The notes below the pieces were generated by a model that had not been told where the DNA came from, searched no databases, and saw only the letters and a program-made list of their open reading frames with translations. This document shows positions 46,432-56,420 of a stretch of DNA of 64,000 bases, piece after piece (within the stretch, counting starts at the first letter, position 1; the number at the start of each line of letters is the position of its first letter). The position numbers and the translations under genes were made by a program. The DNA lies in the NCBI GenBank assembly GCA_021397835.1, contig JAJFZO010000394.1, positions 675,895-739,894 of the forward strand, read 5' to 3'. Origin of the DNA: Moringa oleifera (lineage: Eukaryota; Streptophyta; Magnoliopsida; Brassicales; Moringaceae).

Positions 46432-46452
46432 AGATTGATAGCGACTCCCTTT
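46432..46452 (+). other. Putative primer binding site after LTR end
   Basis: 'gattgatagcgactccc' (46433-46449) resembles 'attggtggcgactcc', the tRNA-complementary sequence next to the 5' LTR in many plant Tat/Ogre elements. The CG and GG positions are eroded. It sits downstream of the 3' region of the element, where no primer site belongs in a simple copy. Confidence 0.5.
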
Positions 46453-46554
46453 ATTTTTATTTTCTAAAGTCTTTTTGAAAGAAAATCACCCAAAATATTA
46501 AAATTTTTTTAAACCGCTTCAAGAATTTGACCTCGGTTGAAGATAAGTTGTAAC
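46453..46554 (+). other. Short non-repeat stretch at TE/rDNA junction
   Basis: About 100 bp of AT-rich sequence ending 'gaagataagttgtaacacc', after which the spacer repeat begins. It is probably the start of a second internal region of the retroelement. No feature otherwise. Confidence 0.4.
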
Positions 46555-47040
46555 ACCTATCAGGTAAGGCATTGGCACAAGGCCTAGTGTGCTACAGCAT
46601 AGGGTGCGCCAAGAAAGCTAAAGGTAACCCGTGTGAGCCAACCCCTCGTCGCTAAGTCCATTAATCATATGCCTAGTGAGCATGCCACGAGCATCGCATC
46701 TTCAAGTCGAAGGGCATCGGCAGCAAGCCACAGCTGCCCCTAGCAGGCATAGCATAGGTGCAAGGCCTAGTGTGTAACAACACAAGGCGCACTAACCAAG
46801 CCAAGAGCACCCCATACAAGTTAGCCCATCATCGTTATGTCCCTCGATCATGTGCCCAATAAGCATGCCACAAGTGCCACATCGCCTAGTCCAAGGGCAT
46901 GAGAGGCTAGCCATGGCTACCCTTAGCAGGCACGATATGGGCACAGGCCAAGCATACTGTAACACATAGCACACCACCCAAGCCAAGAGCACCTCATATG
47001 AGCTAACCGTAAGCACGCTGTGAGGTTTCATGCTTGCTGT
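46555..47040 (+). repeat. ~180-bp spacer repeats in plus (sense rDNA) orientation, about 2.5 copies
   Basis: Reverse complement of the arrays on the left of the window: 'caaggcctagtgtgctacag', 'cctcgtcgctaagtcc' and 'atgcccctagcaggcat'-like landmarks. This is the first sequence showing that rDNA orientation is flipped relative to 1-29463. Confidence 0.85.
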
Positions 47041-48300
47041 AGATGTTGATTACATGGGCATGCTAAGCTAGACCATGGCCTGAAGCTATGCTAGGCTCTC
47101 TTTTCAACCATGGGTGCTAGGCTATCATGCACCATGGGCCATCTAAAGGACACACTACACCAACGTGCTAGTGACAATGCCAAGTTTGAAATGTTTTATG
47201 AATTAACTATCTTTTGATTATTTAATTCCTTAAAAAATGGCTCCAATAAATAATGCAAATCATTAGTAATTTGGCCATGAAATGCGGGTGTATTTCGACT
47301 CACGGGCTATTTTTTCATGATTTTTTCAATTTTTGGTTGTATGAAATTTGTTAAGAAAATTGGATGCTCAAAAAATTCTACAATTTTTTATTTTGTTAGA
47401 TTTGATTATTCTCTACATCTATGAAAAATTTTAGTTTAAAACACCTTGTAAACAAATTTTTAGACCTATCATGATAGCTCAAACATACTTATATTTCCTT
47501 TTGTCGAAAGTGAATTTTCATTTAAGACTTCTAGCTGGCCCTCATAAAAAAACCCTCGGTCATATGCCTAGTGAGCTTGTCATAAGTGCCACATTGCCTA
47601 GTTTAAGGGCACGGCAGGTTGGCCATGGTTACCGTCAGTAGGCATGACATAAGCACAAGGCCAAGCATAATGTAGCACATAGCGCACCAACCAAGCCAAA
47701 AGCACCTCACATGAGCCAACCGCAAGCATGTCGTGAGGCATTTGCAAGTGCTATAGATGTTGATTACATGGGCATGCTAGGCTAGACCATGGCCTCAAGC
47801 TATGCTAGGCTCTCATGGCAGCCATGGGTTGTTGCAAGTGCACTGGATGGGGCAACATGCATGCTTTATGGGCCATCTAGAGGACACACTACACAACATG
47901 CTAGTCCCAATGCCCAGTTTGCAATGTTTTATGAATTAACTATCTTTTGATTGTTTAAATCCTCCAAAAATGACTCCAATAAATCATGCAAATCATTGGT
48001 AGTTTGGCCTTGAAATTTCGGTGCATTTCAACTCATGAGCTATTCTTTTCATGATTTATTCAATTTTTTGTTGTATGAAATTCATTAAAAAAATTGGATG
48101 CTCAAAAAATTCTACAATTTTTTGTGTTGGTAGATTTGATTATTCTTTACATCTATGAAAAATTTTAGCTTAAAACACCTTGTAAATAAATTTTTAGACC
48201 TATAGCTCACACATATTTATTTTTCCTCTAGTCAAAAGTGAATTTTCATTTAAGGCTTTTTAAAGGGCAAAAGCTTCCCTAGTTTGGGGTGCTCACAGCT
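47041..48300 (+). repeat. Composite spacer units (AT-rich module plus ~180-bp repeat), two copies
   Basis: Two AT-rich modules (about 47160-47545 and 47900-48270) share 'ttttatgaattaactatctt', 'gatgctcaaaaaattctac' and 'aagtgaattttcatttaag'. They are separated by one ~180-bp repeat and the linker 'gatgttgattacatgggcat' (47050 and 47757). The period is about 730 bp. No genes. Confidence 0.85.
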
Positions 48301-49322
48301 TAGGTGTGCTTCCCAACTGCTTAACCACATGGATAGGCATTGTGCATGGGGAACCTAGTGCACATGACATGGGCTTGGTGACATTTTACCTTGCCCACGC
48401 AGTCGGTGATGTATGGCGAGTGGCCAACGACGTCGACTAATGAATGTGGGCATGTTTGATTAGTAGCCCATAAAGTGGGCAAAAATGTGGAAAACAAAAT
48501 CAGCTAAATTATGGGCAACAAGGAGAACTTTTTCTTGTAGGCCTTCAAGGCAACGAATGCGGGGGTTGATCCTAATGCTCAAGCATCCCAAGGCAGACTC
48601 TTTGTGTAATGTGATCGATGGCTTGATCATCGATCGTTAGCATTTAGTGAGCCACATGCTCGGCGTGGGCATGGAATGACACTCTTGCTACTAAGGCCTC
48701 ATCAATGTCCTTCATTATAAAAAACTTGTCCCTTGCAATCGAAACGTTTTACACTTAGTGGCCTAAGTATGGTGGGACTTGATGGCTTGCATGATTGATG
48801 GGCCCTTCACTTATCGACTTACAGCTCATTTGGTGCTGTTACTGCCTATTTGTACATGGAAGGTGTGACTGGTGATCTTGTCGTGGGCATGGCAGCCTCC
48901 ATGCTTTGACATCAAAGTGCTTGCTAGCTTGTTGCTTCAACTTGACCCCGAGCCTTTTATTGGCATTAATGGGTGACATTGGGACCTTTTGTTATGTGCC
49001 TTCATAAAAAAAAAAAAATTGTTAATTCTAGTTGGTTATCTTTGCATTGCATCCCTCATGGACCTCGGTGGAAAACTCATTCGGGCCTCATGTTATATAA
49101 CACGACTTGCTTCAAAAAATGGTTGCTTTGGTGCAAGGGTGCTTCATTGTCCCCTTGAATGTCAAAAAGATTGCTATGGGAGTGGCCTTGGCCTCTGCCT
49201 ATCTAAGCGAATGCATTTGTCCCACATCCTATCAATTTTGAATAACAACCACAATAGCTTTAATCTTAGCGAGCCTTACAACATACTCTAGCCCTCGTTG
49301 CTGCGGTGTCTTAAAGGATGCT
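48300..49322 (+). other. Spacer end, one ETS-repeat fragment and 5' ETS in plus orientation
   Basis: 48300-48540 is the unit linker ('aaccacatggataggcattg'). 48540-48770 matches one ETS repeat ('gccttcaaggcaacgaatgc', 'gcctcatcaatgtcc'). 48770-49322 is the promoter-proximal ETS, collinear with 55270-55835 and with the reverse of 10559-11100. It ends at 'cttaaaggatgctac', immediately before where 18S should start. 18S is absent because CACTA sequence follows. Confidence 0.78.
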
Positions 49323-49670
49323 ACATGGATACCTAATGAACATAGTTTTATTCTTACAAAATGGATGATCTTTTAGTAAGAACTTACAATGATTATCAAA
49401 CAAAGATTGCTTATGCCTTTTAGGAAGAGATGCATCAAAATCTTCTCTATAATAAGGACAAGCAAGTCTTCTTGATATACTCCAGCTAGACAACATCGAA
49501 TAGGTAAGGAAGTCACTAATGGTCCATATTAGAGCAACTTTGATGATGAAATTTTGTTTGCAAGAGGTATCACTTGTGAGCACTCCAACCTCCCGCAACA
49601 TTTGTAACTCTACTATCAAAGGCCGCAAATAGACATCTAATCTATCTTTTAGATTCTCAATCTAAGAATG
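49311..49670 (-). pseudogene. TNP2 transposase fragment (second CACTA)
   Basis: A 105-codon frame (49628-49311). Its middle reads ALIWTISDFLTYSMLSSWSI, then RRLACPYYREDFDASLPKRH and LLKDHPFCKNK, matching TNP2 'LLWTINDFPAYSMLSGWS..G.LACP.C'. It is a different subfamily from the element at 29464-36850, which has AYDNLSDFTMKGYYACP at the same place. Only about 100 residues survive. Confidence 0.88.
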
Positions 49671-50580
49671 ATCACAGTTAAAAACCTATACTTCACTTTT
49701 ATGCATATCCATGAGGATAAGTTATAAGGTGTGACTATTACTAGCCAAGATTAGTTATAATTGGAGATAAATAATTTCAATAGATTTTGATGAGAATTAT
49801 ATTAATTTTATTAAATATGAGTCAGTTTGTTGTAGAATGGGTAGATAATTTTTTTAATTAAATTGTAATTGATTTGAGAAAAATAATTTTATTTAGTATT
49901 TTACGATTATTAAATTAGTTATCTGTTAATTAGATTTTTAAGTTGTTAATTTTATATGCTAATAAATTTAGTTTAAATATGTTAGATTTGGTAGATAATA
50001 TATTAAATGTAATTAAGACAACTCCTTCAAATACATTGTTTGAGAATTATTAGTGAACATTTATTGTCGCTCACGTGTTTACAAGTGCATCAAAGTAAAT
50101 TTTTTTGTGATAATTCTTGAATTTCTTAAATCAGACAGTTTAGAAATATGACATTTATGTGTGACAAATGACATGTATAAATTATTATTCATTTTATTTT
50201 GTATAAAATTTTATGCAATATCTCAATTAAAAGCACCTACTCATATCTATATAAGTATATATTTGAAGAATGATAGGGATATGCTGCCGAAATTTTTACA
50301 AAATGAACTAAACAATGATTTATGATATTATGCTTCACATAAGTGTACATTTCTAAATGATGTAAGATTGCTTACCTTTGAAGTTTGGATGACATGCATA
50401 AAACATTAAACAAGTTTTAGATAATCTATTTTGAGAAATGGGTGTTGGTTAATTTGATTATTCATTATATAGTATTTTCATTGTGTTTTAAGTGGTTTTA
50501 GTTCAATTTTCAGGGGAGATTCTGCTGAATTTTTTTATAGAACTTTAACTATCAATCTAACTTATATAAACATACTTAAA
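49671..50580. other. AT-rich non-coding sequence in second CACTA
   Basis: Long AT-rich stretch ('taaattagttatctgttaat') without recognisable coding similarity. Probably intron or intergenic sequence of the transposon. Confidence 0.4.
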
Positions 50581-50589
50581 TGAGAGGTC

Positions 50590-52030
50590 AAGGGAGATGA
50601 GGTGACTTAGAAGGAGAGGTGAGTACTTCAAGGGGAGAGATCCGCATATTCAAAACAAAAAGGATGATGCAGCTGTACCATTCCACATGGAGGGTTTATA
50701 CCTATAGATGGGTTTGCTAGTTTTGTTTTAGGTTCTTCTGGTTTTACTGCTATTAGGATGTCTAACTCAGCGAGTTTACAGAGTACAAGTAGACAACGGA
50801 TTTTTGTAGAAAATGACACGTAAGTATTCATAATTAATATTTTTCAATACTTTGTATCATTACCTTTACAAATTTTATCAATGTCACTTATTACTTATTA
50901 TTTTATTGAATAACTTGGCAGGACCAAGCCTTCACATAAATATTCAGAGAAGATTTATAAGATCTTCGAAGAGAAAGTCAATTCATCTAGGTACATGTAA
51001 AAGGTTGTTTCTCGAAAAATCAAAGATTTTTATTTTAAAGAATTCAAGGTACTTATAATTATTTACTATAAAAAAATATTTTACATTTTCACATGCTAAT
51101 CTTTTCAAAATAAATATTTTACATGGGACAAGCAAACAGATGGTGTGGTAAAGATCACATGGGAGGCTCGTGCTATAAACTAGTATGCTGATCACTTGAT
51201 GTATGCATGTTGCCACAAGGCAAAAAATAAACCTTAATTTATGCCAAAGTTGTGAGACCATGTCTTGCAATTGACAGAAGGAGATGGGTGAACTCGAGTC
51301 AGGTCCTTCTCGACATAATATGGATTCATGTTCCAGTACAAAACTATTGTTGAAGCTACGTATGTATGATAATTAAACTTACATAAATATAAATGAAAAT
51401 AATATTGTTATTTATTACATATGTTTTTCTTTTAGATGCACGAGTTGGTTTATGAGCCTACTATAATAGAACTTCTAAAATAAACCCACATTAAGAAGTG
51501 TAGCCCCAATGAGTTCATAGATGAGCATGCCAAACAAATTAATGTAAGTTAGTTATCTTTAACATTTAATAAATAACAAAAATTATGTTACCTTCTTATT
51601 TCACTATTTAGTTAAGCTAACAAGTAAATTAACAAACTGCTTTATTATAAGAGTGCTTTGAGGAGTTGGTTGCTTCAGCTTCTTAGTCAAGGGAGGGATT
51701 TTTGGACATGCCTAAGGTAGACTGCACTAGGTGGAGAGAGCAACAGGTGTATGGGATTGGTAGTCAAGTTCGGTCATGGGATTTAGGTAATAATTCTAGT
51801 AGTGAATGCTCTATTGATGACATAGCCATGTAGGATACGCGTTCTTAGATGAATGGAAAAGCGCATGGAATTAGAGTGCAAAGCTATGGAGGAGTAATTA
51901 GATGAGTGTAAGGTGAGAAAGTATGATCACTTACACAATAAGAGCGATATGCAGGAGTGCAAGAAAGCTTCATATGAATAAGGGTATCCATAGGATGGAG
52001 GCTCTTCTTCTGAGAAGCGCACCTTCAGCA
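50590..52030 (+). pseudogene. Possible second-gene remnant of CACTA (En/Spm type)
   Basis: Exon-like pieces separated by AT-rich intron-like sequence. One reads MHELVYEPTIIELLK (51440-51485) and PNEFIDEHAKQIN. Another (51655-51800) reads GFLDMPKVDCTRWREQQVYG then GIGSQVRSW, comparable to the '...GRVYGLGS' box near the end of En/Spm-type proteins. A later glutamate/lysine-rich part (51850-51980) fits a coiled coil. The assignment is tentative. The TNP2 fragment is on the opposite strand, which is unusual for a single simple element. Confidence 0.45.
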
Positions 52031-52149
52031 CCACCTGATTCTTAGATGTCATTTCTTTTATGAACAAAATATTTGATTTTGTTTATGTAATGTTTGTTTT
52101 ATGAAGAAAAAAACATATTGTATCTATTTTTTAATATAATTTTTTGTAA

Positions 52150-52404
52150 TTTTAAATTAATTATATGTTTTTTAAATCAATAAAAAATTTTACGATTAAC
52201 TCTAATTAGTCACTAAATAAAATCGTAGTGATTTATTCTAACTAGTTGCTAACTAAAATCTTTTAACGATCGATTATATTCAGCGATAACCATTTTTACT
52301 ACTGATAAAATCTATCACTAATTTATTGCTCAAAACTTTAGTGAATTTTTTTTTTACTTAAGCAGATGAATCCATCACTAAAGCTATTTTTTTTTTTTAT
52401 AGTG
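52150..52404. repeat. Subterminal repeats and terminal CACTA end (second element)
   Basis: Repeated 'tagtcactaa', 'tatcactaa' and 'catcactaa' words and their complements within about 250 bp of the terminus. The terminus ends tatagtg at 52404, followed by spacer sequence 'tttcacttaagactc', which elsewhere reads 'ttttcatttaagactc'. The element therefore sits within an AT-rich spacer module. Confidence 0.8.
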
Positions 52405-53110
52405 TTTCACTTAAGACTCTTTTGGGGAGGGTGAAGGAGCTCACCAACTTGGTTCAAGGCCCATCTGTGCTCCCTATTGCCCACCCACATCGGCAGGCAC
52501 TAGGCATGGGAAATGCAACAAACATGGCATGGGCATAAGGCCTAACATGCTACGACACAAAGCGTACAAGCCAAGCCAAAAGCGCCATACATGAGCAAGC
52601 CTCTCATCATTATCTTCCTCAATCGTGTGCCCAGTGTGAGCATCTTATTGCCTGGTCCAAGGGCACAGGAGGTAAGCAATGGTTGCACCTAATAGACATA
52701 ACATGGGTGTAAGGCCCAGCATGCTGCGACACAAGGTGCGCTAGCCAAGCTAGCCCCTCCTCGCTACATCCTTCGATTGTGTCCCTAGTGAGTATGCCAT
52801 AAGTGCCACGTTGCCTAGTCCGAGGGCAAGAGGAGTAAGCCATGGCTACCCCCAAGTAGGCATTGTACGGGCACAAGGCCCAGCATGATGCGGCATAAGG
52901 TGCACTAACGTACCGAAGAGCACCTTATGCTAGCCAGCCCCTTGTCATTACGTGCCTCGATCGTGTGCCAAGTGAACATGCCATGAGCACCGCGTTGCCT
53001 GGTTCAAAGGTATTGGAGGTAAGCCATGGCTACCCTAGTAGGCATGGCATTGGCACAAGGCCCAGCGTGCTATGACATAAGTACGCCAGCCAAGCCAAGA
53101 GTGCCATTGG
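52405..53110 (+). repeat. Spacer linker and ~180-bp repeats, about 3.5 copies, plus orientation
   Basis: The linker ('ggagctcaccaacttgg', 'cccacccacatcggcaggca') is followed by repeat units with landmarks 'aaggcccagcatgctgcgac' (about 52712), 'tgcccagtgtgagcat' and 'ctcgtgtgccaagtgaacat'-like variants. The opposite-strand frame 52619-52876 is a repeat artefact. Confidence 0.83.
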
Positions 53111-53770
53111 ACCAAGCTCCACATAAGCTATAGGCGTTGATTACATGGGCTAGCTAGGCTAGATCATGGTCTTAAGTTGTGTTGGACTCTCAAGGCAGCC
53201 ATGGATGGACAAGGTAGTAAGCATGCACCCTGGGCCATCTAAAGGCAATGTTGCACCAACATTCTTGCCACAATGCCCAATGGTGAACTTTGTGTTAATT
53301 AATGATCCTTTGATTGTTGAATTACTCCACAAATGACTCAAATAAATCATGCAATCCATTAGGAGTCTGCCCCTCAAATTTGGGAGCATTCCTATTCATG
53401 AGCTATTTTTCATGATTTTTTAAATTTATGATTATATAAAATTCATAAAAAAATTAGATGCTTAAAAAATTCTTAAATTCTTTGTGTTGCCAACACTAAT
53501 TATTCTATATAATTGTGCAAAATTTTAGCTCAAACTGCCTTGTAAATAATTTTATAGACCTATTATAACTGCTCAAACACATTGGTGTTTTCTCTTACCG
53601 GAAGTGAATTTTCATTTAAGACTCTTTAGAGGGGAGGATCTCACCAACTTGGTGGGTGCTTACGGGCCATGCATTCTCCCCCTTACCCACCCATATGGCT
53701 AGGTGCTGGGAGTGGGAAACCCAACGCACATGGCATAGGCTTGGCGACTTGCTGCCTTGCTATCAAAAAC
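53110..53770 (+). repeat. AT-rich module and linker preceding ETS
   Basis: 53110-53280 is the linker ('gttgattacatgggctagct', 'ggcagccatggatgg'). 53275-53640 is the AT-rich module ('tgattgttgaattactccac', 'aagtgaattttcatttaaga'). 53640-53770 is the G/C-rich linker ('cccttacccacccatatgg'). The next sequence is the ETS repeat array, so this is the promoter-side end of the intergenic spacer. Confidence 0.83.
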
Positions 53771-55270
53771 TCATCCCTCGCTATCCAAGCTCGATATTGT
53801 AGGCAGCAAAGTTAACAATGATGCATGCTATATGAAGGCCTACCCACTTGGGGATTTTAAGCATATATAGTGCTTTGTTGCAGGCCTTCGAGGCGGTAGA
53901 CATGAGGGTTAATCCCAATGCTCAAGCACGCCAAGACAGACTCTTTGTGCAGTATAATCAACAACACAATCATCGATTGTTAACAACGAGCAATTCACAC
54001 ACTTAGCTGGGGCATTGCCTAACCCCTTATTGCAAAGGCCTGATCGATGTCCTTTCCTATGAAAAACTTTTACCTCACTATTAAAGATCGATGGTAAGGG
54101 CAGCAAAGTTAACAGTGATGCATGCTATACAATGGCCTACCTGCTTCGGAATTTTTATCACGAAGTGTGCTTTACCATAAGCCCTTAAGGCGACAAACAC
54201 GATAGTAGATCCTAATGCTTAGGCGTGCTAAAGTGGACTTTTTATGCAATGTGATTGATGACACAATTGTCAATTATTAGGCATTGAGTGAGCCAAATGC
54301 TTAGCTTAAGCATGGCTTGACACCCTTGCTGCCAAGGCCTCATCAATGTCCCTTACTATTAAAAATTTGTCCCTTGTATTAAAGCTCAACAATGTGGGCA
54401 ACAAAGTTAACAATGATGCATGCTATACGAGGACCTACCCATTTAGGGATTTCTGAGCACAGGAGTGCTTTATTGTAAGCCCTTGAGATGGGGATGTAAG
54501 GGTTGATGCCAACACTCCAATGTGTCTAGGCGAACTCTTTGTGTAACAAGATCATCGAACATTAGCATTGAGTGGATCACACACTCAGCTTGGGCATGGC
54601 TTGACACCTTTATTACTAAGGCATCATCAATATCTCTTATTACCAAAAACTTATCTTTCACTATCGAAGCTCAATGGTGTGGGCAACAACGTAATGATGA
54701 TGCATGGTTTATGAAGGCCTATTTGCTTTGGGATTTTGGAGCATGAATTATGCTTTGCTATAGGCCCTTAAGGCAGCTGATGTGAAGGTTAATCCTGATG
54801 CTCAAGCCTATTGAGATGATCTTTTTGCACAACACGATCAATGACACAATCGTCTATCGTTAACATCGAGCAAGCCACATGCTAAACTTGAGCATGGCAT
54901 GACACCCTTCGTGCCAAGGCCTCATCCATGCCCCTCACTATCAAAAACTCATCCTTTGCTATTGAAACTTAACTGTGCAGGTAGCAAAGTTATCGATGAT
55001 GCACACTATATGAGACCTACCCACTTAGAGATTTTTAAACATGCAAAGTACTTGCTACAAGCCATCGCTGCAGCGAATGCAAGGGTTGATCCCAATGCTT
55101 AGACATGCCTAAGTGGACTCTTTACGCAGTTCAATTGATAACACCATTGTCGATTGTTAGCATTAAGCAAGCCACACACTTAGTCTGGGCATGGCATGGC
55201 ACCCCTATTGCCAAGGCCTCATTGATGTCAACTGCTACTAAAAACTCATCCCTCGTTATTGAAACTTTTC
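53770..55270 (+). repeat. 5' ETS/promoter-region tandem repeat, ~295 bp, five copies
   Basis: Regular units with landmarks 'tatatgaaggcctaccc' (53829), 'tatacaatggcctacc' (54126), 'tatacgaggacctaccc' (54424), 'tttatgaaggcctattt' (54708) and 'tatatgagacctaccc' (55007). Spacing is 297, 298, 284 and 299 bp. Each unit also has 'gccaaggcctcatcaatgtc' and 'gttgatcccaatgctcaagc' variants. Reverse-orientation copies lie at 3745-4745. Frames such as 54522-54746 and 54899-55102 are within the repeats and not genes. Confidence 0.88.
53829..55022 (+). promoter_or_regulatory. Repeated TATATGAGG-type motifs, candidate relic Pol I start sites
   Basis: Plant rRNA transcription by RNA polymerase I typically starts at TATATA(A/G)GGG. 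One similar word occurs in each ETS repeat at 53829, 54126, 54424, 54708 and 55007 ('tatatgaagg', 'tatacaatgg', 'tatacgagga', 'tttatgaagg', 'tatatgagac'), and in reverse in the left-hand copies (rc of 3918-3930 gives 'tataaagggcct'; rc of 4501-4515 gives 'tatatgagggtcta'). This is an inference from motif and position. Confidence 0.35.
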
Positions 55271-55835
55271 ATGATTAGCGATTTGGGTGCGATGACACTT
55301 GACATCCTCCATGATCAATGAGCCCTTCACTCGTGAGCTTGCACCTCGTTCGGTGTTTTTGCTGCCCACTTATACATGTAGCACGTGAGTGATGATTTTA
55401 TGTTACACATTGGTAGGCTGCATGCTCTCGCATCGAACTATTGGCTAAAACATTGCTTTAGGTTCACCTTGAGCTCTTTATTGGCATTCATGGGTGACAT
55501 TGGGAACCTGTGTGGTATGCCTTAATGAACAAAATTCAATGAATTGAGTCAATAATCTTTGCACCATGTCCTTCATGATCCTAGGTGGACCTCATATGGG
55601 CTTTATTTTCCAAGCACGACTTGTTTCAGCATGCAGCTACTTTGGTGCATGGGCTCTCAATCATCCCCTCTAATTCAAAAAGTATTATTAAAGGAACGGC
55701 CATGACCTTTACCTATCTAAGTGAAAGCAATTATCTCGCATTGCATCGATTTTGAATGACAACCATGACACCTTTGGCCTTAGCGAGCCTTGTGGCACAC
55801 TCTAGTCCTTGTTAGTATGGCATCTTGAAGGATAC
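55270..55835 (+). other. Promoter-proximal 5' ETS, plus orientation
   Basis: Collinear with 48770-49322 and with the reverse of 24226-24485 and 10559-11100: 'ggcattcatgggtgacattg' (55483), 'ggtgcatgggctctcaatc' and 'gattttgaatgacaacc'. It leads directly into the 18S 5' end, in the natural order. Confidence 0.83.
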
Positions 55836-56148
55836 TACTTAGTTGATGCTACTAATAGTCATATGCTTGTCTAAAAGATTAAGCCATGCATGTGTAAATA
55901 TGAACTAATTCGGGCTGTGAAACTATGAACAGCTTATTAAATCAGTTATAGTTTGTTTGATGGTACTTACTGCTTGATAACCATAGTTTTTTTTTTATGG
56001 TACTTACGACTCAATAACCATAGTAATTTTAAAGTGAATACGTCCAACAAACCCTAACTTCTGAAAGAGATGTAATCGAACTGATGACAGATGATTCAAA
56101 TTTCTACTCACCAACTTTCAATGGTAAGATACTTACCTAATGTCAGAC
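55836..56148 (+). pseudogene. 18S rRNA pseudogene, 5' end in sense orientation
   Basis: Starts at the decayed 'acttagttgatgctactaat' (55846; consensus ACCTGGTTGATCCTGCCAGT) and continues 'agtcatatgcttgtct', 'aagattaagccatgcatgtg', 'aaatcagttatagtttgttt' and 'gattcaaatttctactcacc' to 'atggtaagatacttaccta' (56130-56148). About 310 nt are present. A ~30-bp local duplication around 'atggtacttac' (55965 and 55998) disrupts the hairpin region. The remaining 1.5 kb of 18S is missing. Confidence 0.94.
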
Positions 56149-56420
56149 CCTTGAATCTGAGTGCCCAGGCTTAGGCATGGTGTGCCTTACTCCAGGCCTA
56201 GACCAAAACCTAAAAGATAGACCATGCTAGCAATGCAAATGCATAGGTTAAATATTGAAACAAATGCAGTAGACTTTGTTGGAAACTAAGTTTCATACTC
56301 ACAAGTGTGAGATCCACTAATGACTTGGGAACATCGGGAGTGAGGGATGAAGCACAAGAACCGACCTACAAACCCACTCAAGGGGGAGAGTAATAGAGAC
56401 ACCTCGAATAAGCACTAACA
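56149..56420 (+). other. Unidentified 270-bp segment at 18S breakpoint
   Basis: Begins 'tgtcagacccttgaatctg', contains 'gactttgttggaaactaag', and ends where the spacer linker 'actctcaaggtaaccaagg' starts. A TG start suggests an LTR fragment, but no matching end or partner copy is in the window. It begins at nearly the same 18S position as the insertions at 2457 and 12044. No coding support. Confidence 0.35.

Larger units (their letters stand above)
49323..52404. mobile_element. Second CACTA element, truncated on the left
   Basis: The right end is clear: 'ctattttttttttttatagt' then 'g' at about 52385-52404, which read on the minus strand starts CACTATAAAAAA, a CACTA terminus. Just inside are repeats of 'agtcactaaataaaa', 'atctatcactaatt' and 'aatccatcactaaag', i.e. 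subterminal motifs. A TNP2 fragment on the minus strand lies at the other end. The left CACTA terminus was not found, so that end is deleted or fused to ETS. Confidence 0.82.
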
